Shown here in pieces: positions 1 through 5,083 of a stretch of DNA of 5,083 nt. Each line of letters starts with the position of its first letter. The first letter of the stretch is position 1. The DNA comes from an uncultured Campylobacter sp. GTDB taxonomy: Bacteria; Campylobacterota; Campylobacteria; Campylobacterales; Campylobacteraceae. The DNA is taken from NCBI RefSeq assembly GCF_938045595.1, contig NZ_CALIBB010000197.1, forward strand, positions 1 to 5,083, in the 5' to 3' direction. The notes beneath the pieces are model-generated. The model searched no databases. It was not told the DNA's origin and saw only the letters and a list, made by a program, of their open reading frames with translations. The translations under genes were made by a program, and so were the position numbers.

Positions 1-30
1 AATACAAAAAAATATAAAATAACAAAAGAT

Positions 31-61
31 TAAAAATAACCTAAAAATAAATTAAAAATAT
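31..61. repeat. Three short direct repeats with 11-base spacing
   Basis: TAAAAATAA occurs at 31-39 and 42-50, and TAAAAATAT at 53-61, each starting 11 bases after the last, about one helical turn. The surroundings are nearly all A and T. The spacing recalls AT-rich unwinding repeats or protein-binding arrays at origins, but low-complexity AT-rich DNA can give this by chance, and the left edge of the window cuts off further context. Confidence 0.35.
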
Positions 62-109
62 AAGCCTCATTTAAGCTAAAATTTGATTTTCTTTCCCTTT
101 TTAATTCTC

Positions 110-213
110 GCTGCTGTCATTGACGGCAGCTCCTATATTGAGGGACGTTGCGGGGTATCCCCGCTTAAACTCCTAGAAGCCGAGACCCTAGGCTCGGCTT
201 CGGCGTGACAGCA
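110..213. other. Cluster of inverted repeats with alternative pairing (possible oriT or structured RNA)
   Basis: There are three hairpins in about 100 bases. Hairpin 1 (110-119 with 121-130) is GCTGCTGTCA/TGACGGCAGC, with one T-G pair at 115/125. Hairpin 2 (150-155 with 159-164) is GCGGGG-TAT-CCCCGC. Hairpin 3 (176-184 with 193-201) is a perfect 9-base stem, GAAGCCGAG/CTCGGCTTC, around an 8-base loop. In addition TGCTGTCA at 112-119 pairs perfectly with TGACAGCA at 206-213. The whole can therefore fold either as separate hairpins or as a junction enclosing hairpins 2 and 3. The GC content stands out sharply from the flanks. No T-run follows on either strand, so a simple intrinsic terminator is unlikely. 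The inverted repeats are seen directly; any function is inference. Confidence 0.6.
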
Positions 214-240
214 CCTTAGTTCAGTCCGCCAATGGTAAAA

Positions 241-360
241 GCGGAATTTTGTAAAAATTCTACTTATCCCAGATCCGGACAAACCCCCAAGATTAGGGAT
301 TAAAATGCAATTTTTAAAATCTTATTCAAACCTTAAACTTCAAAAGGCAGGCTAAATTTC
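241..360. repeat. Diverged direct repeat, copy 1
   Basis: This ~120-base segment aligns without gaps to 468-587, with about 88 of 120 positions identical by hand count. The best-conserved part is 281-345. It includes an identical 19-base block, CAAACCTTAAACTTCAAAA, at 327-345, and both copies have TAAAAT-CAA preceded by a C-run and a G-run that could form a small stem. Reading frames are not conserved between the copies: on the minus strand the frame open in copy 2 has an early TGA in copy 1. The repeat is therefore probably non-coding. It may be an extragenic repeat family or a remnant of a duplication. Confidence 0.65.
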
Positions 361-467
361 TTGCCGCTCCGACTATGCCACTGATCTTAAATCCGGGCAA
401 CTTAAAATTTGGCCAATCGGACAATAGAAAGCTACCGTTTTACTTAACCCGGCACCGGGATATTAAA

Positions 468-587
468 GCGAGATTTCGTAAAATTTTAACTTGCCACAAT
501 CTCTATCAAACTCCCAAGAAAAGGGGATAAAATACAATTTTAAAAAGCTTATCCAAACCTTAAACTTCAAAAAGCGAATTAAAATTT
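468..587. repeat. Diverged direct repeat, copy 2
   Basis: This is the second copy, offset by exactly 227 bases from copy 1. It contains the same 19-base block at 554-572 and the variant CTCCC/GGGG pair at 511-515 and 523-526. Similarity fades just before the stop codon of the primase-like gene at 618, so this copy sits in what would be the 3' untranslated region of the operon. The sequence between the copies (361-467) does not obviously match what precedes copy 1, so this is not a simple recent tandem duplication. Confidence 0.65.
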
Positions 588-617
588 AGCTGCACGGATT
601 GAGTGGCATTTTATAAA

Positions 618-1844
618 TCATATAGTTCTAGAATACTCCCTGCCGATTTTTCTTTCAACAAGATCAAGCCGTTTAAGGCATTCTCTGATTCCTGGCAAAC
701 GTTGTACCTTTGGAGCTATCTCTTTAAATTTAGAAAGATTAAACCCTAAAAGCTCTTTTACTCTGTCATTCTTTGCGCAAGGCTCTAAAAAATCATATTT
801 CTTTGATAAATACTCTACTTTCTTGCCAAGCTCACTCAATGGCTTTAAAATGCTTTCTTTACTGATATTGCGCGCTGCTAGCCCTAATGCCTTGCCGACT
901 ACTAAATCATCGTTAAAATCCTTTAATATCGGCATTTCCCTACTAGCATCGGGCACCATCTGTTCCACGATCCTGCCAAACTCTTTGCCGCGATCGTCGT
1001 TATCGAATGCTAATGTAAACTTTGCATTCGGGGCAAGCTTGCGAAGCGCTTTAATTGCATCTTTTTGTGATGCCGATATTTGTCCGTTAGTCGAGCATAG
1101 CAGCGTCTCTTGTAAATTTACCCCTTTCATTTCGCAAAACGATAGCGTGTCGATCATGCTCTCACTGATTATGATATTTTTAAATTCTTTCGGGCTTTTA
1201 TGCGCGTTGTCGGCCTTTAAAATTTCCAGCCCCTTATTCCCGTTACAAAGCTGCTTGATGGGCTTATCGTATGGCTTTCCTTGCGGATCGTGCGTTAAGG
1301 GCTTTGAGAGATAGCTTATCGTTCCGCTTTGCTTTAAAAACTCTTTTGTGCCGGCATTCGTTTGTGCTGATGCCAGCGTATATGTCGGTACGACTGCGTT
1401 TTGGTATTTGCCGTCCTGTTTTAAGCTGCTAAATTGCGCTAAGAGTTCGGCGCTTAATTTTCTTTTGAGGACTAAAAATGAATTTTTGCCCGTCTTATCT
1501 AATTTTTTAAATTTTTCTATTATTTCATTATCGATTTTTTTAGTAGTTGATTTCGGTATAGTATTGTTTTGTAATTCTTTTATATCTTTTATTTTTTCTT
1601 CGTCTATTAAATCTTTTACTTCCACTCCGCGATTTTTGGCGAAGTTGTAAATATTGCCCCGATCGGCGCTATCGTTTGGATTAAAATATAAGTAATGGCC
1701 GTTTGATTGGCGCGATATGACTATCGTATCGCCGTAGTCGTTCGTAAGCGTTTTGTAGTTCCGGCTACTTTTGTCTCTTTTTTCAAAGTAGCCGTTATTC
1801 TTTAAAATTTCATCAAGCGCGAGCTCGACTAGATTTTCTTTCAT
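618..1844 (-). CDS. DUF3991/Toprim domain primase-like protein
   Basis: This protein resembles the DUF3991-Toprim proteins common on plasmids and conjugative elements. Numbering is from the upstream GTG at 1853 (411 residues); from the chosen ATG at 1844 it has 408. Residues 25-75 hold the DUF3991-like segment (DTIVISRQSNGHYLYFNPN, DRGNIYNF). The Toprim domain spans about 225-320: the strand IIISESMIDTLSF contains the catalytic glutamate E231, and AFDNDDRG supplies the metal-binding D284 and D286. KDFNDDL (311-317) is a further conserved motif. There is no N-terminal zinc finger and no helicase domain. It probably acts on DNA in the cytosol, as a primase or nicking-type Toprim enzyme during plasmid transfer or replication; activity is inferred. 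ATG 1844 is preferred because it forms an ATGA overlap with the trbM stop, like the junction at 3128-3131. Neither start has a strong ribosome site. The C-terminal ~80 residues are helical and unassigned. Confidence 0.85.
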   Translation of the reverse strand: MKENLVELALDEILKNNGYFEKRDKSSRNYKTLTNDYGDTIVISRQSNGHYLYFNPNDSADRGNIYNFAKNRGVEVKDLIDEEKIKDIKELQNNTIPKSTTKKIDNEIIEKFKKLDKTGKNSFLVLKRKLSAELLAQFSSLKQDGKYQNAVVPTYTLASAQTNAGTKEFLKQSGTISYLSKPLTHDPQGKPYDKPIKQLCNGNKGLEILKADNAHKSPKEFKNIIISESMIDTLSFCEMKGVNLQETLLCSTNGQISASQKDAIKALRKLAPNAKFTLAFDNDDRGKEFGRIVEQMVPDASREMPILKDFNDDLVVGKALGLAARNISKESILKPLSELGKKVEYLSKKYDFLEPCAKNDRVKELLGFNLSKFKEIAPKVQRLPGIRECLKRLDLVERKIGREYSRTI

Positions 1845-2134
1845 CTTGGACACAGATCCAAAAATGCTTTTCTTTTTTGAGCCTGCTTATGCGCCTTTTT
1901 AGCCGTAATCGAATAGTACTTTTTAAGGCTTGTGGCGCACTCCGGCGGGCGCGTAGCGCTTGCGAGGCATAGCACCGCTTCGCATGCCAGTTTCTTATCA
2001 CCAGTAAATACGTCGCCGAGCTCTTTTGGAGCAGACGTCTTTGTTGCCGTATCCTTTGCGCTTATCTCTTTCGCGATCGCGCCGCTTGCCGCAAAAATTG
2101 CGCCTACGATTAAACTAAAAACTAGTTTTTTCAT
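1841..2134 (-). CDS. trbM: TrbM/KikA family conjugal transfer protein
   Basis: This 97-residue protein carries the TrbM-family signature. The core DVFTGDKKLACEAVLCL (41-57) is followed by RPPEC (62-66), SLKKYYSI (69-76) and a terminal FLDLCP (91-96). The four cysteines C51, C56, C66 and C95 match the family's conserved pattern and probably form two disulphides in the periplasm. The signal peptide is clear: MKK, hydrophobic 4-20, and cleavage after A-I-A at 21. The mature protein is only about 76 residues, compact for the family. In IncP plasmids trbM lies in the mating-pair formation cluster near trbJ; IncN plasmids carry the related kikA in their transfer region. The ATG start is preceded by AGGGG at 2140-2144 with a 5-base spacer, overlapping the stop region of the previous gene. 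The TGA overlaps the ATG of the next gene (1841-1844). The precise role of TrbM in pilus assembly is not well established. Confidence 0.9.
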   Translation of the reverse strand: MKKLVFSLIVGAIFAASGAIAKEISAKDTATKTSAPKELGDVFTGDKKLACEAVLCLASATRPPECATSLKKYYSITAKKAHKQAQKRKAFLDLCPR

Positions 2135-2144
2135 TCTTTCCCCT

Positions 2145-3131
2145 TTATTTAAAATATACGAATTTTGGTAGTCCTAGCTCGTCCTTCGGGAGCTGCTTGG
2201 TTTCTGGCTCAAATATGGCGTCGTTGCGCTTGTATTCTACGACCGACTGATTAAAGCTCTCTTCGGTTAAATTTTTATTGCTGCTGCTTTCGTTTAGCTG
2301 TCTACTCGTTGCTATCGTACTGGTATAGTTGATATTCAGCTCGTATTGGTGCTGCAAATTTTCGAGAATTTTAAGCAGTATCGAGTTTGTAAGGGCTTGA
2401 GCTTGCTTTTGGTTGTTTGGCTTGCTTAGTTGCTTTGAAAGCTGCTTTAAATCGTCGTTCATTTTTGCCTTTGAGTAAGGATTGGTCTTGTCATCGCTAT
2501 GAAACGTATCTTCAAAAGCTAGCAGGGCGTTTGTTTTCTCGATATTATCTCTTTCTTGCAGGAACTTCTCGGCATTCTTTATATTGTTGATTTGCGCTTG
2601 GTAGTTTGCTCTTTGGATAGGATCGACGGTTTTATTCATCTGCTCGGTTAGTTCGTCTATACTTTTGCTTAAATTTGCGCCATCTCGCAATGCGTAAGTG
2701 CAGCGATTAACCTTGCTCTTGATTGAGCTTTTGGTTTTTCCTAGCGTCATTCCGAAAAATTGGCTATTATTTTCCAAAAACGAGCACGCGCTTTGCACTC
2801 TCGCTATATCGCCCATGACGTCGCTTGGAATATTTTTAACATTGTCGTAGATACTTTGCATCTGACTGATCATATTCTGCGCGTCGCCTAGTATATCGTG
2901 AATACTATTCATATCTACGCCGAGCTCTTCCATCTGCTTTTCAAAATTTAGCGTGTCTTTAGTCATTTGCTCGTATTGCTTGATTTGCTCAGCATAGTCT
3001 TTCAGCGTCTGCGTATAGCCCATTACAGCTTGCGCTATTGCGGCTATGTCTACGACTGGAACACCTCCTGCATTTGCGCTGCTAAAAAATAGCGCCGTTG
3101 CCGCACCGATAGATATTAATGTTTTCTTCAT
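2145..3131 (-). CDS. virB5: VirB5/TrbJ-like conjugative type IV secretion protein (secreted)
   Basis: This 328-residue protein looks like the VirB5/TrbJ family. These are minor pilus or tip components exported to the periplasm and used for pilus assembly and recipient contact. A clear Sec signal peptide is visible: MKK, a hydrophobic core at 4-16, and an A-N-A cleavage site after A21. The mature N-terminus, GGVPVVDIAAIAQAV followed by a Gln/Leu-rich helix (QTLKDYAEQIKQYEQM), is typical of the family. The rest is long helices, as in VirB5 structures. There are two cysteines (C116, C144), which could form a disulphide. It is longer than the usual 220-260 residues, with extra length towards the C-terminus (about 210-328). 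Its ATG overlaps the upstream TGA by four bases, with AAGGA at 3140-3144 in front. A TrbM-like gene follows after 10 bases, and this pairing supports the call. I cannot separate VirB5 from TrbJ by eye, so the symbol is tentative. Confidence 0.75.
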   Translation of the reverse strand: MKKTLISIGAATALFFSSANAGGVPVVDIAAIAQAVMGYTQTLKDYAEQIKQYEQMTKDTLNFEKQMEELGVDMNSIHDILGDAQNMISQMQSIYDNVKNIPSDVMGDIARVQSACSFLENNSQFFGMTLGKTKSSIKSKVNRCTYALRDGANLSKSIDELTEQMNKTVDPIQRANYQAQINNIKNAEKFLQERDNIEKTNALLAFEDTFHSDDKTNPYSKAKMNDDLKQLSKQLSKPNNQKQAQALTNSILLKILENLQHQYELNINYTSTIATSRQLNESSSNKNLTEESFNQSVVEYKRNDAIFEPETKQLPKDELGLPKFVYFK

Positions 3132-3742
3132 ATCTCTCTTCCTTTCTGCTCGGTATTTTCTTTTTTAGTTTCCTTTTCAGCCCATTTTTCGATGGTTTGT
3201 TCTAGCATTTTGGTGGCATTTGGGTAGCTGCACCTAAATCTATCCGCATCTATCGGTTTACCTGCTTCGTCTCCGCATCTTCTTTTTACGTCGATTTGCC
3301 CCTCTTGCAGCTCTGCGTAAAGCGGCGTTAATTTATCTATACCCTTGTCCTTGTTATCCTTGATTTTTTCGTATAGCCTTGCTTCGTTATTCATGAGCTC
3401 TAGCTCATTTTGTAGTTGTCTGAAAAGGACCGGGTTTTCCTTTTCAAATTTGGTTTGAAATTTTTCATCATCCTTGTGCGGGATCATCACTTTTTTGTTG
3501 TTATCCTCGTTTATTTCCCACTTCCCCCTCTTGTCTTGTTTATCTTCGAGTCCTTGTATCTCTTTGGCCGCGTCTAAGTATTTCTTTGCCTTTTGCTTGT
3601 CGTGTTCATATGCGAGAGCTAAGCTAAAATTTAAGTCTATAAAGCTCTTTCTTAGGCTTAAAAAGTCGTTTTCGCTTTTGACATAATTTTCCAAGTCACC
3701 CTCAATCACGTTTCTTCTTTGTTTTGGCGTTATATTGCTCAT
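3128..3742 (-). CDS. Uncharacterised hydrophilic protein upstream of virB5/trbJ-like gene
   Basis: I do not recognise this 204-residue protein. It is very polar and mostly helical in character. It has no signal peptide or membrane span, so it is probably cytosolic. Its only two cysteines, C156 and C171, lie in a distinctive segment (RRCGDEAGKPIDADRFRCSY) that could form a metal site or disulphide; no known motif matches by eye. The C-terminus (about 180-204) is a charged tail. The ATG start is well supported. It overlaps the preceding stop by one base (TAATG), and an AGGAG Shine-Dalgarno sequence lies at 3749-3753 with a 6-base spacer. Its TGA overlaps the next ATG (ATGA, 3128-3131). Tight coupling on both sides suggests it is made in proportion with its neighbours, perhaps as a partner of the coiled-coil protein or of the secretion machinery. 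Function remains unknown. Confidence 0.85.
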   Translation of the reverse strand: MSNITPKQRRNVIEGDLENYVKSENDFLSLRKSFIDLNFSLALAYEHDKQKAKKYLDAAKEIQGLEDKQDKRGKWEINEDNNKKVMIPHKDDEKFQTKFEKENPVLFRQLQNELELMNNEARLYEKIKDNKDKGIDKLTPLYAELQEGQIDVKRRCGDEAGKPIDADRFRCSYPNATKMLEQTIEKWAEKETKKENTEQKGREI

Positions 3743-4830
3743 TATAGGCTCCTGCCTCTGTCATTTTCGTTTTCTTGCCCTTTGGCCTTGTTTAAAATTT
3801 TGTCTTTGACCTGCACTAGCGTATCGTTTACCTTTTGATAAAATTTAGGGTAGTTATCTTTAAAATTTGGCGTTTCTTTTTCGATGTCGCCCATCATCTT
3901 TTTTAGCTTTTCGTATCCTTTGACATCAAGCCCTTTTTTGGTTTCTTTTTCGTAGGTCGTTTGTAATTTAGCGTAATTAGCCCGCTCGTTCTCCATCTCT
4001 TTAAAACCGCCTTTGACTTTTTTGCGTTGCGTATAGACCTCTTTTACCAAATCGCTGACAGCCTCTTTAAATTTAGGACTGTCAAAGGCTAGATCAAGCT
4101 TTTCTTGGCGCTGGCGATCTTTGGCGATGCTTTCTTCTTTGCCCTGTTTTAACATCATCTCAAGGCTTCTATCCATTTCCTGCAGTGCGGTTATAATGCC
4201 GTTTATTCCGTCGCTATTCATGAGATTGTCGATTGATTTTTGAAAATTTGCTTCAAGCTTTGATTGCTGATCCTTGAGATCCTCAAGCTCCTTTTCGTGC
4301 TGCATCTCTAGCTCGTCGGCTCGTTTGTTCCAATCCTCTTGCTCGGCGCTGCTTTCTCTACCTGGCTGAGGCTCGTTTTGTTGCGGGCTCTGCTCTTTTT
4401 CTTCCCCTTTTTCCTTTTTGGCGATCTGTTCCTCTTTTGCCTTGATTTGCTCTTCTATTTTTTCTTTCTCTTTTAAAATTTGTAGACTCTCCTTCAAGGA
4501 CTCATTTTTTTCTACGCCGTCTAATCTATCTTTTACGAACTCTCTTTTTGCTTTCGGGCTTTTAAATTCGTCTAACTCCTGCTGCTTTTCTTTAACTCTC
4601 ACATCTAGCAGCTCTTTCTCGCCCAGTATTTCTACGGCTTGCTGCGCGTCTTTGCTTAAATTTATATCTTGCACTTGCCGTTCTTTATTCCCTTTTTCTT
4701 GAATGCTCGAAGCCGTAAGGGTTTGTTCGTCTTCGCTTAAATATGCCCATTCGGCCATTTGCTCTTGCGTCAGCTCTTCTGCCACCCTAAATCCTTTTGA
4801 TAGATTATTTTTCAGTAGTTTATCATTCAT
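3742..4830 (-). CDS. Uncharacterised charged coiled-coil protein, first gene of the transfer operon
   Basis: I do not recognise this 362-residue protein. It has no signal peptide, no membrane segment and no cysteine, so it is probably cytosolic. The N-terminus (about 1-40) is the least repetitive part (GFRVAEELTQEQMAEWAYLS). Residues 70-145 are a Lys/Glu-rich helical stretch, 145-165 a Gln/Pro/Glu linker (QSPQQNEPQPGRESS), and 165-200 a strongly predicted coiled coil. A mixed helical region with aromatic residues follows (about 245-340), then a polar tail. The frame stays open up to a TTG at 4872, but that TTG lies at the expected transcription start of a TATAAT box at 4877-4882. I therefore chose the ATG at 4830, although it has no clear Shine-Dalgarno sequence. 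A further ATG at 4758 cannot be excluded. The stop shares one base with the next start (TAATG). Co-transcription with VirB5/TrbJ- and TrbM-like genes suggests a transfer-related role; this is inference only. Confidence 0.8.
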   Translation of the reverse strand: MNDKLLKNNLSKGFRVAEELTQEQMAEWAYLSEDEQTLTASSIQEKGNKERQVQDINLSKDAQQAVEILGEKELLDVRVKEKQQELDEFKSPKAKREFVKDRLDGVEKNESLKESLQILKEKEKIEEQIKAKEEQIAKKEKGEEKEQSPQQNEPQPGRESSAEQEDWNKRADELEMQHEKELEDLKDQQSKLEANFQKSIDNLMNSDGINGIITALQEMDRSLEMMLKQGKEESIAKDRQRQEKLDLAFDSPKFKEAVSDLVKEVYTQRKKVKGGFKEMENERANYAKLQTTYEKETKKGLDVKGYEKLKKMMGDIEKETPNFKDNYPKFYQKVNDTLVQVKDKILNKAKGQENENDRGRSL

Positions 4831-4876
4831 TAAATTTAAAAAACTTTTAAAAAGTGATATATAAAAAATCAAAAAA

Positions 4877-4882
4877 ATTATA
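4877..4882 (-). promoter_or_regulatory. Probable sigma-70 -10 box of the five-gene operon
   Basis: The minus strand reads TATAAT here, a perfect -10 consensus inside a T-rich stretch. No TTGACA-like -35 is visible at the usual distance; known Campylobacter housekeeping promoters often lack a conserved -35 and rely on the -10 plus AT-rich upstream DNA. Transcription would start near 4868-4871, giving a leader of about 40 bases before the ATG at 4830 and excluding the in-frame TTG at 4872. No other gene start lies nearby, so this would drive the whole operon. AT-rich DNA produces such hexamers by chance, so confidence is moderate. Confidence 0.5.
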
Positions 4883-4926
4883 AAATTTGAAAACGCTCAC
4901 AAATACCTTTTAAGTGCTCTACAATC

Positions 4927-4962
4927 AAAAATAAGCTTTTCCCCTATCTTTTTCTTATTTTT
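4927..4962. repeat. AT-rich inverted repeat upstream of the operon promoter
   Basis: AAAAATAAG at 4927-4935 is the exact reverse complement of CTTATTTTT at 4954-4962, with an 18-base spacer. T-runs flank the arms on both strands, so it could be a weak terminator for a gene beyond the window edge or a regulator-binding site. With only one G-C pair the stem would be unstable, and chance is a serious alternative. Nothing else is evident in the AT-rich non-coding stretch 4883-5083. Confidence 0.25.
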
Positions 4963-5083
4963 TTATCTATGGGGCTTTAATAGCCTTTAAAATTGTTTTA
5001 AATGCTTAACTGATTTAAAATCTAAAAATTTAGCTTCTAATTTAAAATTTTCTCATCGTATTAAGTAATAAATTTTTAAAATT

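Larger units (their letters stand above)
1..617. other. Non-coding region downstream of the operon
   Basis: I see no convincing gene here on either strand. In order it holds an AT-rich stretch with 11-base-spaced repeats (about 1-100), a GC-richer inverted-repeat cluster (110-213), the first copy of a diverged direct repeat (241-360), a spacer with a small palindrome CCCGGCACCGGG at 448-459, and the second repeat copy (468-587), which ends about 30 bases past the stop of the primase-like gene. No hairpin followed by a T-run was found just after that stop, so the end of the operon transcript is not visible. Confidence 0.7.

Noticed and set aside
176..201. Hairpin GAAGCCGAG/CTCGGCTTC as an intrinsic terminator of the operon
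   Set aside because: The stem is strong, but no T-run follows on either strand and it lies over 400 bases beyond the last stop codon.
216..260. tRNA-like or terminator-like element (TTCAGTCC; TCCGC/GCGGA at 225-229 and 241-245)
   Set aside because: There is no cloverleaf, no acceptor stem and no CCA end; the 5-base stem with an 11-base loop is too weak to call.
375..609. 8-base inverted pair ATGCCACT (375-382) and AGTGGCAT (602-609) bracketing repeat copy 2
   Set aside because: An 8-base match over this distance is plausible by chance, and nothing indicates an insertion-sequence end or target duplication.
1..617. CRISPR array
   Set aside because: Only two diverged copies of a ~120-base repeat are present, with no short identical repeats separated by unique spacers.
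823..1314. Open frame of 163 codons on the plus strand
   Set aside because: It lies entirely opposite the Toprim primase-like gene. The minus-strand protein has recognisable motifs, while the plus-strand one is low-complexity Ser/Leu/Phe, as expected for antisense of Lys/Glu-rich coding DNA.
1348..1650. Open frame of 100 codons on the plus strand
   Set aside because: It is antisense to the same primase-like gene, with a hydrophobic Phe/Leu/Ser composition and no recognisable domain.
1813..2001. Minus-strand 62-codon frame overlapping trbM in another frame
   Set aside because: It is Arg/Ala-rich nonsense overlapping a clear TrbM signature; the trbM frame is the real one.
4418..4702. Ser/Phe/Cys-rich plus-strand frame
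   Set aside because: It is antisense of the Lys/Glu-rich coiled-coil gene, which explains its composition.
1..5083. Poly-G/C tracts for phase variation
   Set aside because: The longest G or C run noticed is five bases (284-288), non-coding and too short for slipped-strand switching.

Overview
The window is AT-rich, with many AAATTT/TTTAAA runs and lysine-rich proteins. Together with its VirB5-like and TrbM genes this suggests Campylobacterota, most likely a Campylobacter species. The organism is an inference from composition and protein style only. The gene content points to a conjugative plasmid or an integrated conjugative element. No replication gene, relaxase, integrase or VirB4/VirD4 ATPase lies inside the window, so it is a fragment of a larger transfer region.

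All five genes run on the minus strand, from about 4830 down to 618, and form one tightly packed apparent operon. In transcription order they are: an unrecognised charged coiled-coil protein (3742-4830); an unrecognised hydrophilic protein (3128-3742); a secreted VirB5/TrbJ-like pilus-tip or adhesin component of the type IV secretion system (2145-3131); a TrbM-family periplasmic protein with four cysteines (1841-2134); and a cytosolic DUF3991/Toprim primase-like protein (618-1844). Three of the four junctions overlap by 1 or 4 bases and the fourth has a 10-base gap, so translational coupling is likely. A good TATAAT box at 4877-4882 is the probable operon promoter and argues for the ATG at 4830 as the first start.

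The 617 bases downstream of the operon hold no convincing gene but contain structure. There is a compact, locally GC-rich cluster of inverted repeats at 110-213, in which one arm can pair in two mutually exclusive ways. There are two diverged direct copies of a ~120-base sequence (241-360 and 468-587, exactly 227 bases apart). Three 11-base-spaced TAAAAATA(A/T) units lie near the left edge. This stretch is the best candidate for an undescribed element (transfer origin, structured RNA or extragenic repeat), but the sequence alone does not decide which. The other edge (4883-5083) is AT-rich non-coding DNA upstream of the promoter.

Working model: VirB5/TrbJ and TrbM serve the mating-pair apparatus in the periplasm. 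The Toprim protein acts on transferred or replicating plasmid DNA. The two unknown proteins, co-expressed ahead of them, probably have transfer-related roles that cannot be named from sequence.
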